Source: Comamonas sp. (GTDB taxonomy: Bacteria > Pseudomonadota > Gammaproteobacteria > Burkholderiales > Burkholderiaceae_C). Taken from it: a stretch of DNA of 11,017 nucleotides. A program made the translations under genes and the position numbers. The DNA lies in contig JAHAYB010000053.1 of NCBI GenBank assembly GCA_018384835.1, forward strand, positions 1 through 11,017. The letters run 5' to 3'. Shown one piece after another: positions 1 through 6,261 of the stretch. Under the pieces are notes generated by a model, which worked only from the letters and a program-made list of their open reading frames with translations, ran no database searches and was not told the origin of the DNA. Numbering within the stretch: position 1 is the stretch's first letter; every line of letters begins with the position of its first letter.

Positions 1-390
1 GTCAAACGAGAGGCGAAAGCCACGCTGGCGCAGGCTTTGCAGCATGGGCGTGCGCAGCTTGACCTCGGCAGCAGCGGCGTGCCCTAGGAGCTGGATTTCC
101 AACACGATTTTCTCGGGGTTGAGCAAATCCAAGTGCCCCCCGGCCAGGCTCTCGTGGGTGCAGTTCACAAACAAGAGCTTGCTGCCCACAAAGTCTTGGG
201 GCCCGGTGTGCGAGAGAGCCGTAAACAGCAGCAGCACATCCGAGGCAGCGGTGTGCGCCTCCGTTGTGCGTGAGCGGTTAAACAACTCATAGGCGACGGC
301 TGATTTGCGTGCATCAACAATGGCTTGGCGTGCAATCAGCATCGGCTCGGTGGTGATGACAGGGGGAGAAGCAACACTGCGCATAGTCAT
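1..390 (-). CDS. EAL and HDOD domain signalling protein (N-terminal part only)
   Basis: This is an open frame of 130 codons on the minus strand, cut by the left edge of the window, so only the N-terminus is seen. The start MTMRSVASPP is followed by IARQAIVDARKSAVAYELFN, which is the beginning of the EAL fold in the YuxH-like 'EAL and modified HD (HDOD)' family. Further on come a stretch of the type LLFVNCTHESL and one of the type LLNPEKIVLEI, both usual for this family. The position of the catalytic EAL triad reads YEL, so the domain is probably not an active c-di-GMP phosphodiesterase. Family members usually act as signalling or binding proteins that affect motility and surface behaviour (family knowledge). 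A second in-frame ATG lies two codons downstream (384). No clear Shine-Dalgarno site precedes either start. The HDOD part should lie left of base 1. Its upstream region holds an octanucleotide repeat. Confidence 0.8.
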   Translation of the reverse strand, partial: MTMRSVASPPVITTEPMLIARQAIVDARKSAVAYELFNRSRTTEAHTAASDVLLLFTALSHTGPQDFVGSKLLFVNCTHESLAGGHLDLLNPEKIVLEIQLLGHAAAAEVKLRTPMLQSLRQRGFRLSFD

Positions 391-393
391 AGT

Positions 394-413
394 AAAAAAG
401 CCCACAGGGGCAG
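394..413 (-). terminator. weak terminator-like hairpin before the EAL-HDOD start
   Basis: Read on the minus strand, GCCC-CTGT-GGGC is followed at once by six T. The stem is only four base pairs (somewhat more with wobble pairs). It could end transcripts of the DUF455 gene that lies upstream on the same strand. It also sits directly in front of the ATG at 390, so it could attenuate a transcript entering the EAL-HDOD gene. The evidence is the motif alone. Confidence 0.3.
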
Positions 414-444
414 CAAGAAAAAAATTCCGTATCAAGGCATTCGG

Positions 445-482
445 GTGCAGCAGTGCAGCAGTGCAGCAGTGCAGCAGTGCAG
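445..482. repeat. octanucleotide tandem repeat GTGCAGCA, 4.75 copies
   Basis: The unit GTGCAGCA occurs four times in perfect tandem (445-476), followed by a partial fifth copy GTGCAG (477-482). It lies in the 124-bp gap between the DUF455 stop and the EAL-HDOD start, 55 bases upstream of the latter. Short perfect repeats of this kind are prone to slipped-strand copy change. In a promoter region that can alter spacing and expression. An 8-bp unit does not preserve reading frame, but no gene covers it here. Confidence 0.9.
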
Positions 483-514
483 GGGCAACCGTAGTGCAAA
501 AAGCCCCTCGCAGT

Positions 515-1330
515 TTACGCGCGGTGTTGGCTCATTGTCAGCCACTGCAATTCTGACAGGCTAAAACCAGCCGCCTGACGCGCCGGGTGATTGAGCGGCG
601 GCTTGGGCCAGGGCGCTTGGTACTGCGCATAAAGCTGGACGTAATACGCCTCGGGCGCATGGCCTTGCTGCTGACATAGCCACCGATACCAGTGGTTGCC
701 AATGGCTACATGCCCCACCTCTTCGCGCAAAATGGTGTCCAAAATGTGGGCAGCGGCCAGCGCATCAGGCGTGGCTATCTGGCGCAGCTTGGCCTGGATT
801 TGCGGCGTAGCATCTAGCCCCCGCGCTTCCATGGTGCGTGGCACCAGCGCCATGCGGGCGGTGATGTCGTGCGCGGTTTTCTCGCACATCGCCCACAGCC
901 CTTGGTGGGCGGGAAAGTCGCCATACGCCCAGCCCTGTTCTTGCAGCCACTGGGCAATCATCAGGAAGTGCTTGCCTTCCTCACCCGCCACTTGCAGCCA
1001 GTCCAGGTAATAGGCGGGCGGCATGGCCGGGTAGCGCCAGATGGCATCCAAAGCCAGGTTGATGGCGTTGAACTCAATATGGGCAATGGCGTGCATCAGC
1101 ACCGCCCGCCCCTGCAAAGTAGCGGGCGAGCGCCGCGCCACCTGGGTATGGTGGCGCAGCTCTTGGCGCGGGGGAAGGCCGGGCAAAGCGGCATCTGGCG
1201 GCGGCTGCACTAGCGCTTGGGGTTTGATGCGATAGGCATGGGCATTCGCCCACATGTGCTGCGCCGCTTGGGCTTTGGCGTGGGGGTCGGGCAGTTGCAA
1301 AACCTCTAGGGCACGTTCTCTGAGTAGCAT
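515..1330 (-). CDS. DUF455 ferritin-like protein
   Basis: This is a 271-aa protein of the DUF455 (PF04305) ferritin-like family, often labelled 'ferritin-like domain-containing protein'. It is predicted all-helical, with carboxylate and histidine residues arranged like a di-iron site: [12 protein letters not shown] (E86), GEEGKHF (E117/E118, H121), CEK (E150), MEARGLD (E169) and [17 protein letters not shown] (E203/E204, H207). The function is not established for the family; metal or oxygen chemistry is inferred from the fold. The frame stays open upstream to 1849, antisense to the carbonic-anhydrase gene. I chose the ATG at 1330 because the usual family N-terminus ([19 protein letters not shown]) begins there and the extra upstream residues look unlike the family. 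It has no signal peptide, so it is cytosolic. It is divergent from the next gene across only 45 bp. Confidence 0.85.
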   Translation of the reverse strand: MLLRERALEVLQLPDPHAKAQAAQHMWANAHAYRIKPQALVQPPPDAALPGLPPRQELRHHTQVARRSPATLQGRAVLMHAIAHIEFNAINLALDAIWRYPAMPPAYYLDWLQVAGEEGKHFLMIAQWLQEQGWAYGDFPAHQGLWAMCEKTAHDITARMALVPRTMEARGLDATPQIQAKLRQIATPDALAAAHILDTILREEVGHVAIGNHWYRWLCQQQGHAPEAYYVQLYAQYQAPWPKPPLNHPARQAAGFSLSELQWLTMSQHRA

Positions 1331-1340
1331 CCCTACAATT

Positions 1341-1358
1341 CTAAGTTTCCTAAGTTTC
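1341..1358. repeat. 9-bp tandem direct repeat in the divergent promoter gap
   Basis: CTAAGTTTC occurs twice back to back (1341-1349 and 1350-1358) in the 45-bp gap between the DUF455 gene and the carbonic-anhydrase-like gene. It lies just upstream of the GAGGAG Shine-Dalgarno site (1361-1366). It could be a regulator half-site pair or a duplication. The repeat itself is certain; its role is a guess. Confidence 0.6.
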
Positions 1359-1375
1359 TTGAGGAGGCAGCCAGC

Positions 1376-1909
1376 ATGGCCATTTACGCATTGGACGAAC
1401 AGCAACCCCATATTCATGCCAGCGCCTGGGTGGCCGATAGCGCCCAAGCCATTGGCCAGGTGCGCCTGGATGCCCAGGCCAGCCTGTGGTTTGGCGTGGT
1501 AGCGCGTGGCGACAGCGCCTTGCTGCACATTGGCGCGGGCAGCAACATCCAAGACAACAGCGTGCTGCACGCCGACCCCGGCTTTCCTTTGGTGATTGGC
1601 TGCAACGTGACCGTCGGCCACCAGGCCATGCTGCATGGCTGCACGGTGGGCGATGGCTCTTTGATTGGCATTGGCGCGGTGGTGCTCAACGGCGCAAAAA
1701 TCGGCAAAAACTGCCTGGTGGGTGCGGGCGCTTTGGTCACTGAGGGCAAAGAATTTCCGGATGGCAGCATGATTTTGGGCAGCCCCGCTAAAGCCGTGCG
1801 CCCACTCACGCCCGAGCAAATCGAAGGCTTGGCACGCAGCGCCGCCCATTACCAGGCCAACGCCCAGCGCTTTCGTGCAGGCTTGCGCCGCCTGGATAGC
1901 CCTGAGTGA
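1376..1909 (+). CDS. gamma-carbonic anhydrase family protein (YrdA/PaaY-like hexapeptide)
   Basis: This 177-aa protein is a left-handed beta-helix of the gamma-class carbonic anhydrase / YrdA / PaaY group. Visible marks are the RGD at 44-46, [11 protein letters not shown] with His65, and [10 protein letters not shown] with His82 and His87. These three histidines match the zinc ligands of the family. Hexapeptide-repeat turns run through the middle, and a helical C-terminus begins at about 140 ([18 protein letters not shown], then a helix). Length and features are complete for the family. Known members form trimers with the metal site between subunits; some hydrate CO2 and others hydrolyse thioesters, so the substrate is not decided here. 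The start ATG at 1376 has a GAGGAG site 9 bases upstream. It has no signal peptide. It probably does not share a transcript with the divergent DUF455 gene, and may be read together with hslO 48 bp downstream. Confidence 0.9.
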   Translation: MAIYALDEQQPHIHASAWVADSAQAIGQVRLDAQASLWFGVVARGDSALLHIGAGSNIQDNSVLHADPGFPLVIGCNVTVGHQAMLHGCTVGDGSLIGIGAVVLNGAKIGKNCLVGAGALVTEGKEFPDGSMILGSPAKAVRPLTPEQIEGLARSAAHYQANAQRFRAGLRRLDSPE

Positions 1910-1957
1910 TACCCTTGCCCTCTAAACATACAAAGCAACCTACAAAGGCTTTTTACA

Positions 1958-2944
1958 GTGTCTGAACTGCATAAATTTCTATTCGATGGCCTGCCCGTGC
2001 GCGGCATGTTGGTGCGCCTGACCGATGCCTGGCAAGACATACTGCGCCGCCGCGCCGCCAATACCGACACCGGCGCGTACCCCGCCCCCGTTCGCGCCCT
2101 GTTGGGCGAGATGACTGCCGCCGCCGTGCTGATGCAATCCAACATCAAATTCAACGGCGCACTGGTGTTTCAGATTTTTGGTGATGGCCCGGTCAAAGTG
2201 GCCGTGGCCGAGGTGCAATCCAACCTGGCCTTACGCGCCACCGCCAGCATTACCGGCAGCGTGGCCGATAGCAGCAGTCTGGCGGATATGGTCAACGCCC
2301 AAGGCCAAGGGCGCTGCGCCATCACCCTGGACCCGCAAGACCGCCTGCCCGGCCAGCAGCCCTACCAAGGCGTTGTGCCCCTGAGCAATGCCCAGGGCAA
2401 GAGCCTGCCTGACTTGGCCGCCGTGCTAGAGCAATACATGCGCCAATCCGAGCAGTTAGACACCGTGCTGGTACTGGCCGCCAATGACGAAGTGGCCGCC
2501 GGGCTGCTGATACAGCGCATCCCCCTCAAAGGGCAAGACAACCTGGCCGGAGCCACCGAAAGCGCCTGGGACGAGGCCGACCGCCTGGATGCCAATGAAG
2601 ACTACCAACGCATCGCCACCCTGGCCGCCAGCCTCAAGCGCGACGAGCTGCTGACGCTGGATGTCGATACCATCTTGCGCCGCCTGTTCTGGGAAGAAAA
2701 ACTGCTGCGCTTTACCCCGCAAGAAGGCGACAACGGCCCGCACTTTGCCTGCTCTTGCAGCCGCGAGCGCGTGCAAGCCATGCTGCGCAGCCTGGGGCAG
2801 GAAGAAGTCGATAGCGTGGTAGCCGAGCAAGGCCGCGTTGAAGTGGGCTGCGACTACTGCGGCCAGCAATACCGCTTTGACCCGATTGATGTGGCGCAGT
2901 TGTTTACCGATAGCCACCTGTCTGCACCAGGGACGATGCAGTAG
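1958..2944 (+). CDS. hslO: Hsp33 redox-regulated chaperone
   Basis: This 328-aa protein is the cytosolic holdase chaperone Hsp33, switched on by oxidative unfolding when its zinc-binding cysteines form disulfides. The N-terminal substrate-binding fold starts with LHKFLFDGLPVRGMLVRL and holds the family stretch around ITLDPQDRLPGQQPYQGVVP. The C-terminal redox switch is intact as CxC-X30-CxxC, with Cys265, Cys267, Cys298 and Cys301. The start is GTG at 1958, with AAGG 10 bases upstream. No ATG nearby fits the N-terminus better. The length is slightly above the roughly 290 aa of the Escherichia coli protein, as is common in betaproteobacteria. The gene ends just before the electron-transfer operon, and the oxidative-stress theme may or may not be chance. 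Confidence 0.96.
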   Translation: MSELHKFLFDGLPVRGMLVRLTDAWQDILRRRAANTDTGAYPAPVRALLGEMTAAAVLMQSNIKFNGALVFQIFGDGPVKVAVAEVQSNLALRATASITGSVADSSSLADMVNAQGQGRCAITLDPQDRLPGQQPYQGVVPLSNAQGKSLPDLAAVLEQYMRQSEQLDTVLVLAANDEVAAGLLIQRIPLKGQDNLAGATESAWDEADRLDANEDYQRIATLAASLKRDELLTLDVDTILRRLFWEEKLLRFTPQEGDNGPHFACSCSRERVQAMLRSLGQEEVDSVVAEQGRVEVGCDYCGQQYRFDPIDVAQLFTDSHLSAPGTMQ

Positions 2945-2957
2945 GGCATTAATGCCC
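2944..2957. repeat. 14-bp perfect palindrome at the hslO stop
   Basis: GGGCATTAATGCCC is a perfect palindrome that begins on the last base of the hslO stop codon. It could fold as a short hairpin at the 3' end of the hslO mRNA, but no T-run follows (CTCCCCCC instead). It is therefore not a standard intrinsic terminator and may be an mRNA end stabiliser or a protein site. Confidence 0.5.
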
Positions 2958-2972
2958 TCCCCCCACGGACAC

Positions 2973-2999
2973 AAAAAAAGCCAGCCGCCTGCTTCTGGC
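2973..2999 (-). terminator. intrinsic terminator pointing leftward, with no obvious gene in front of it
   Basis: On the minus strand a stem GCCAG / CTGGC with a 10-base loop is followed by seven T. The plus strand has A-runs on both sides, so the hairpin only works as a terminator for leftward transcription. No minus-strand gene ends here; the nearest one to the right stops at 7235. It may block antisense transcription into hslO or end a small minus-strand RNA from the leader region. Confidence 0.45.
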
Positions 3000-3061
3000 A
3001 AAAACACCCCTCACACGGCAAAGATGAACCCTGGCTGAACAGCGCTTTCAGCTTAGGTTCA

Positions 3062-3071
3062 CCAGCGCTGG
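3062..3071. promoter_or_regulatory. palindrome CCAGCGCTGG and companion CAGCGCT copy upstream of the PepSY operon
   Basis: CCAGCGCTGG is a perfect 10-bp palindrome 6 bases before the ATG at 3078. Its core CAGCGCT (3063-3069) is repeated in direct orientation at 3040-3046, 23 bp away. TTCA also recurs at 3047 and 3058, 11 bp apart, a spacing usual for OmpR-type regulators. These lie where an operator would be expected. No convincing -35/-10 pair can be assigned. Confidence 0.3.
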
Positions 3072-3077
3072 CAAACA

Positions 3078-3509
3078 ATGCCTCCAAGTTCAGTTTTAAC
3101 AACTTGGAGGTATTTATGGTTCGCCGCCCCCGTTTTCTTCCTCTCACTGGCAGCCCTGCTGGCTGCCCCCGCCATTGCGGGTCACGATTGCGATGTCCCG
3201 ATTGCCGACTGGCAGCCGCCTGAAGCCGTGCAGCAGATGGCCGCGCAAAAAGGCTGGCAGATTGAGCACATAAAAATCGACGATGGCTGCTACAAAGTAC
3301 GCGCCCTAGATGCCGATGGTCAGCGCATCAAGGCCAAGCTCGATCCGCAAACGCTGGAAATCATCAAGCTCAAGCAGAGCAAACACAAAAAGAAGCAGAA
3401 AAAAGAACACCAGCGCCAGCACCAACCGGCAAGCGATGCCGTGCAAGACAGCGCTCCCCCTGCCGCCATCTTCACCCCGGGCAGCACGCCACGCGCCCAA
3501 GTTGAATAA
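3078..3509 (+). CDS. exported PepSY-domain protein, first gene of the electron-transfer operon
   Basis: This 143-aa exported protein has a PepSY_2-like domain. The hydrophobic signal segment FAAPVFFLSLAALLAAPAIA is followed by a likely cleavage before GHDCDVP (after Ala34). The domain covers about 40-97 and carries DWQPPEAVQQMA, KIDDGCYKVRALDADG and KLDPQTLEIIKLK. Cys38 and Cys71 may pair in the periplasm. The C-terminal tail (97-117) is rich in Lys, His and Gln, which is unusual. The start is in doubt. ATG 3078 is the only ATG in frame but lacks a good ribosome site. A much better site (TTGGAGG, 5-base spacing) serves ATG 3116, which is one base out of frame; removing one base from the C5 tract at 3127-3131 would give MVRRPVFFLSLAALLAAP, an ideal signal peptide. 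PepSY proteins of this kind commonly sit beside membrane reductases and two-component systems. The next gene starts 24 bp on. Confidence 0.8.
   Translation: MPPSSVLTTWRYLWFAAPVFFLSLAALLAAPAIAGHDCDVPIADWQPPEAVQQMAAQKGWQIEHIKIDDGCYKVRALDADGQRIKAKLDPQTLEIIKLKQSKHKKKQKKEHQRQHQPASDAVQDSAPPAAIFTPGSTPRAQVE
3081..3110 (+). promoter_or_regulatory. 10-bp hairpin sequestering the Shine-Dalgarno site of the operon's first gene
   Basis: CCTCCAAGTT (3081-3090) and AACTTGGAGG (3101-3110) are perfect inverted repeats with a 10-base loop. The 3' arm contains TTGGAGG, the best ribosome site in the region, 5 bases before ATG 3116. As RNA the site would be paired to the CCTCC arm, so translation would need the stem to open, for instance by temperature, a protein or a ligand. 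As DNA it could equally be a regulator palindrome. No T-run follows, so it is not a terminator. The base pairing is seen directly; the control role is inferred. Confidence 0.6.
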
Positions 3510-3533
3510 CACCGTCCTTCAAGGAGAAGCAAG

Positions 3534-4013
3534 ATGTACAAACCCCGCACACTGACCGCTCTGATGGCCGCCTGCGCCTTGGCCTTTCCCGCTCTGGCGC
3601 AAAGCCGTGAGGTCACGATTAGCACTCAGCTCAAAAATTACGGCGGCGACGGCGCTTACCTGGCCGTTTACCTCACCGATGCCCAAGGCGCTTACGCCGG
3701 CACGCTCTGGGTGGCTGGCGGCAAGGCCAAGTATTACAAGCACCTTTCGGACTGGAATCGTCTTTCTGCGGGCGATGCCAAGCGCCTGGCGGGTGTCACT
3801 GGAGCGAGCGTAGGCGCAGGTCGCAAGCTCACCGTCACCGCAGACCTGGCTGATGCTCTGATTGATGCGGGTTACGAAATCCGCGTCGATGCCGCCGTGG
3901 AGGATATGCGCGACAGCCCCTCGGAAGTGCGTCTGCCACTGACCAGCGCTGGCAGCGGTCAGAGCAAAGCTGGCAAGCAATACATCCAGTCGCTGAGTTA
4001 CCAGCTCAATTAG
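3534..4013 (+). CDS. exported DUF2271 protein with putative flavinylation motif
   Basis: This 159-aa protein of the DUF2271 family has a Sec-type signal peptide (MYKPRTLTALMAACALAFPALAQS, cleavage after about Ala22), so the mature protein is periplasmic. Family marks are the core GAYAGTLWVAGGKAKYYKHL, GVTGASVGAGRK, and DAGYEIRVDAAVEDMRDSPS. TGAS at 89-92 resembles the (S/T)GA(T/S) motif at which ApbE attaches FMN; Ser92 would be the acceptor. With apbE in the same operon this makes it the likely flavoprotein partner. Some databases label this family as FlgD-like, which nothing here supports. It starts at ATG 3534 with AAGGAG 7 bases upstream. Its stop TAG overlaps the Shine-Dalgarno site of the next gene, 10 bp away, so the genes are tightly coupled. 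The function as an electron carrier is inference. Confidence 0.85.
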   Translation: MYKPRTLTALMAACALAFPALAQSREVTISTQLKNYGGDGAYLAVYLTDAQGAYAGTLWVAGGKAKYYKHLSDWNRLSAGDAKRLAGVTGASVGAGRKLTVTADLADALIDAGYEIRVDAAVEDMRDSPSEVRLPLTSAGSGQSKAGKQYIQSLSYQLN

Positions 4014-4023
4014 GAGAAAGAGT

Positions 4024-6261
4024 ATGAGTGCCAAAATCCTGCACCGTTGGCTGGGATTGCTGGGTGGCGTGTTGGCTGTGATTCTGGCGCTTTCTGGCGT
4101 GTTGCTGGCGGTTGATCCCGTGCAGCAGGCTTGGCAGGCTGCGCCGATTCCTGCTGACTTGAGCGTGGCTGAATTGGCCCAGCGCGTGACCAGCAAAACG
4201 TCGGGGGTGGAGCAAATCCGGCGTTTGCCCTCGGGGGTGCTGGTGGTGTATTCGTTTGATGGTGAGCAGGCGCACGCCAGCCGCATTGACCCGCAAGACG
4301 GCAGCGTACTTGGCCCCTATCAGCGCTCTGCCCTGCCGCGCTGGGTGAAAAACCTGCACCGCGCCCTGCTGCTGGGTGATTCCGGACGCTGGGGCGCAGC
4401 GGCGACGGCGCTGCTCATATTGGTGTTGAGCATTAGCGGCTTGATACTGATGCTCAGGCGCATGGGCGGCTGGCGGTCCATGATGACGGCACGCGTGCCC
4501 GGCAGTCTGGCGCAGCGTTTGCACGTCTGGGCGGGACGCGCAGCGCTGCCGGTGCTGCTGCTCAGTAGCGTCACGGCGCTTTATATGAGCGCGACCACGC
4601 TGGGCTTGGTGGAGCTGGGCAGCAATACTGAGCCTGATGTGGCCTCTATGGAAAACACCTCAGCGGCAGTAGCGGAACGGACGAAATTGACGGAGCTGCC
4701 AGCGTTGCAAGCCAGCGAAGTGCGCTCACTGCGTAAGCTCAATTTTCCAGCTGAGGATGATGCGACCGACACTTGGGAAATCACCACCGACCAGGGCACG
4801 GGCTGGATTGACCGCCACTCGGGAGCATTACTCACCTGGGAAGATGCAACATTCGCACAACGTGCCTACGACTGGGCACTGCTGCTGCACGACGGGGAAC
4901 TGGCATGGCTTTGGGCGCTGCTGCTGGCTTTGGCAACTGCCAGCATCCCGCTGTTCTGGCTGACCGGTGTAATCATCTGGTGGCAAGGGCGCAGCGCTCG
5001 ACCTCGCGTTGCCCATCAGAGCACCTCTGATCGCGCCGAGATGTTGATTTTTGTCGCCAGCGAAGGCGGCAGCACCTGGGGCTTTGCCCAAGCGCTGCAC
5101 GCGGCATTGCACCAAGCCGGTCACGCGGTGCATACCGCTGCTCTGGAGCAGTTTCAGATCACGCCCGCTGCGAGGCAGGTTTTCATTCTGGCTGCCGCCT
5201 ATGGCGACGGCGACGCTCCAGCCCACGCCAGCCGCGCCTTGGAGCGCATCGCCGCGCAGCCCGTGGGCGAGGCTGGCGTCCCAGTGACCGTACTGGGCTT
5301 TGGTGACCGCCAGTTTCCCGCCTTCTGCGCCTTTGCCGAAGCGCTGGATCGCCAACTACGCGCCCAAGGCTGGCCGCAGTTGCTGGCGCTGGAGCGCATC
5401 CACCAGCAATCTGCCCAAGCCTTTGCCCTGTGGGGGCAGCGCCTGGCCGAGGCGCTGGGCGAGCCGCTGAACATCGAATACCGTCCTAAAACGCCAAAAA
5501 CCACGGCGCTGAGATTGCTCTCTCGCCAGGATTTTTCCGGTAGTAGGGATGGCGCTACGCCAGCGGTGATTCTGCGTTTTGCCCTGCCGTCTTGCTACTC
5601 GGATTGGCATTTTTCTTGGCATTTTGTTGCTGGCGACTTGATTGGCATCCTGCCACCGGGGGCGCAGGTGCCGCGCTTTTACTCCCTGGCATCTGGGCGG
5701 CGCGATGGCTTTGTCGAGATTTGTGTGCGCAAGCTCGAAGGCGGGCTGTGCTCTGGTTTTCTGCACGGTTTGCAGCCGGGCGAGACGGTGCAGGCGTTTT
5801 TGCGCCCAAATCCTGGCTTTGTGCTGGAGGGTGAGAACATCAGCGCGGGCGTAGTGCTCATCGGCGCGGGAACCGGTGTTGCTCCGCTGGCTGGCTTTAT
5901 TCGCGGCAACCGCGCACGAGAGCCGATGTATTTGTATTTTGGCGCTCGCCATCCTGAGCAGGATTTTTATTTTCAAGAGGAAATCCAGCACTGGCTCAAA
6001 GAAGGGCGATTAGCGGATCTGCGCACTGCTTTTTCTCGCCTGCCTGATCAGCCCGATGGCGCAGGCTATGTGCAAGACGCACTGCGCCAAGACCAAGAGC
6101 GGCTGCACAAGCTCCTGGCCGCCGGAGCGCAGGTCAGAATCTGCGGCAGCCGAGCTATGGCGCAAGCCGTCGCTCAGGTGCTGGATGGCATCCTCGCGCC
6201 GCTGAAACTGAATGTGGCACAACTCAAAACTGAGGGACGCTATGCCGAAGACGTTTTCTGA
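4024..6261 (+). CDS. PepSY-type membrane domain fused to flavodoxin-FAD-NAD(P) reductase
   Basis: This 745-aa fusion has four parts. Residues 1-325 form a PepSY_TM-like region with membrane segments near 8-30, 124-144, 172-190 and 294-320. Histidines sit at the membrane edges in LHRWLG (His7), LHRALLLG (His112), LHVWAGR (His167) and LLHDGE (His289); they fit two haem groups. Residues 338-480 are a flavodoxin-like FMN domain (LIFVASEGGSTWGFA, AAYGDGDAP, GFGDRQFPAF). Residues 495-600 are the FAD domain with RFYSLAS (551-557). Residues 610-745 bind NAD(P)H (GAGTGVAPLAGF, YLYFGARHPEQDFYFQEEI, CGSRAMAQA) and end in a GRYAEDVF tail like that of sulfite and cytochrome P450 reductases. The soluble part resembles the sulfite reductase flavoprotein, but no sulfite reductase gene is near. 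It probably moves electrons from cytosolic NAD(P)H across the inner membrane. Ferric reductase or periplasmic flavoprotein reductase are the candidate roles. Confidence 0.88.
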   Translation: MSAKILHRWLGLLGGVLAVILALSGVLLAVDPVQQAWQAAPIPADLSVAELAQRVTSKTSGVEQIRRLPSGVLVVYSFDGEQAHASRIDPQDGSVLGPYQRSALPRWVKNLHRALLLGDSGRWGAAATALLILVLSISGLILMLRRMGGWRSMMTARVPGSLAQRLHVWAGRAALPVLLLSSVTALYMSATTLGLVELGSNTEPDVASMENTSAAVAERTKLTELPALQASEVRSLRKLNFPAEDDATDTWEITTDQGTGWIDRHSGALLTWEDATFAQRAYDWALLLHDGELAWLWALLLALATASIPLFWLTGVIIWWQGRSARPRVAHQSTSDRAEMLIFVASEGGSTWGFAQALHAALHQAGHAVHTAALEQFQITPAARQVFILAAAYGDGDAPAHASRALERIAAQPVGEAGVPVTVLGFGDRQFPAFCAFAEALDRQLRAQGWPQLLALERIHQQSAQAFALWGQRLAEALGEPLNIEYRPKTPKTTALRLLSRQDFSGSRDGATPAVILRFALPSCYSDWHFSWHFVAGDLIGILPPGAQVPRFYSLASGRRDGFVEICVRKLEGGLCSGFLHGLQPGETVQAFLRPNPGFVLEGENISAGVVLIGAGTGVAPLAGFIRGNRAREPMYLYFGARHPEQDFYFQEEIQHWLKEGRLADLRTAFSRLPDQPDGAGYVQDALRQDQERLHKLLAAGAQVRICGSRAMAQAVAQVLDGILAPLKLNVAQLKTEGRYAEDVF

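Noticed and set aside
445..482. Octamer array considered as a CRISPR or origin-like iteron array
   Set aside because: The units are directly contiguous without spacers and only 8 bp long. There is no cas or replication gene nearby.
1331..1849. A 173-codon open extension of the DUF455 frame, antisense to the carbonic-anhydrase-like gene
   Set aside because: The opposite strand has a clear complete family protein with metal-binding histidines, and the extension has no family-like residues. High-GC codon bias explains the missing stops.
2944..2965. Rho-independent terminator for hslO
   Set aside because: The palindrome is followed by C-rich sequence rather than T, so it does not meet the usual form.
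3116..3223. Separate 35-aa leader peptide from ATG 3116
   Set aside because: It has a good ribosome site but no recognisable product. The one-base offset from a perfect signal peptide makes a frame disruption the simpler reading, and it is kept as a finding.
4828..5991. Long minus-strand open frames (175 and 211 codons) opposite the reductase gene
   Set aside because: They have no recognisable domain and low-complexity Arg/Ser/Gln composition, and they lie wholly opposite a well-supported gene.
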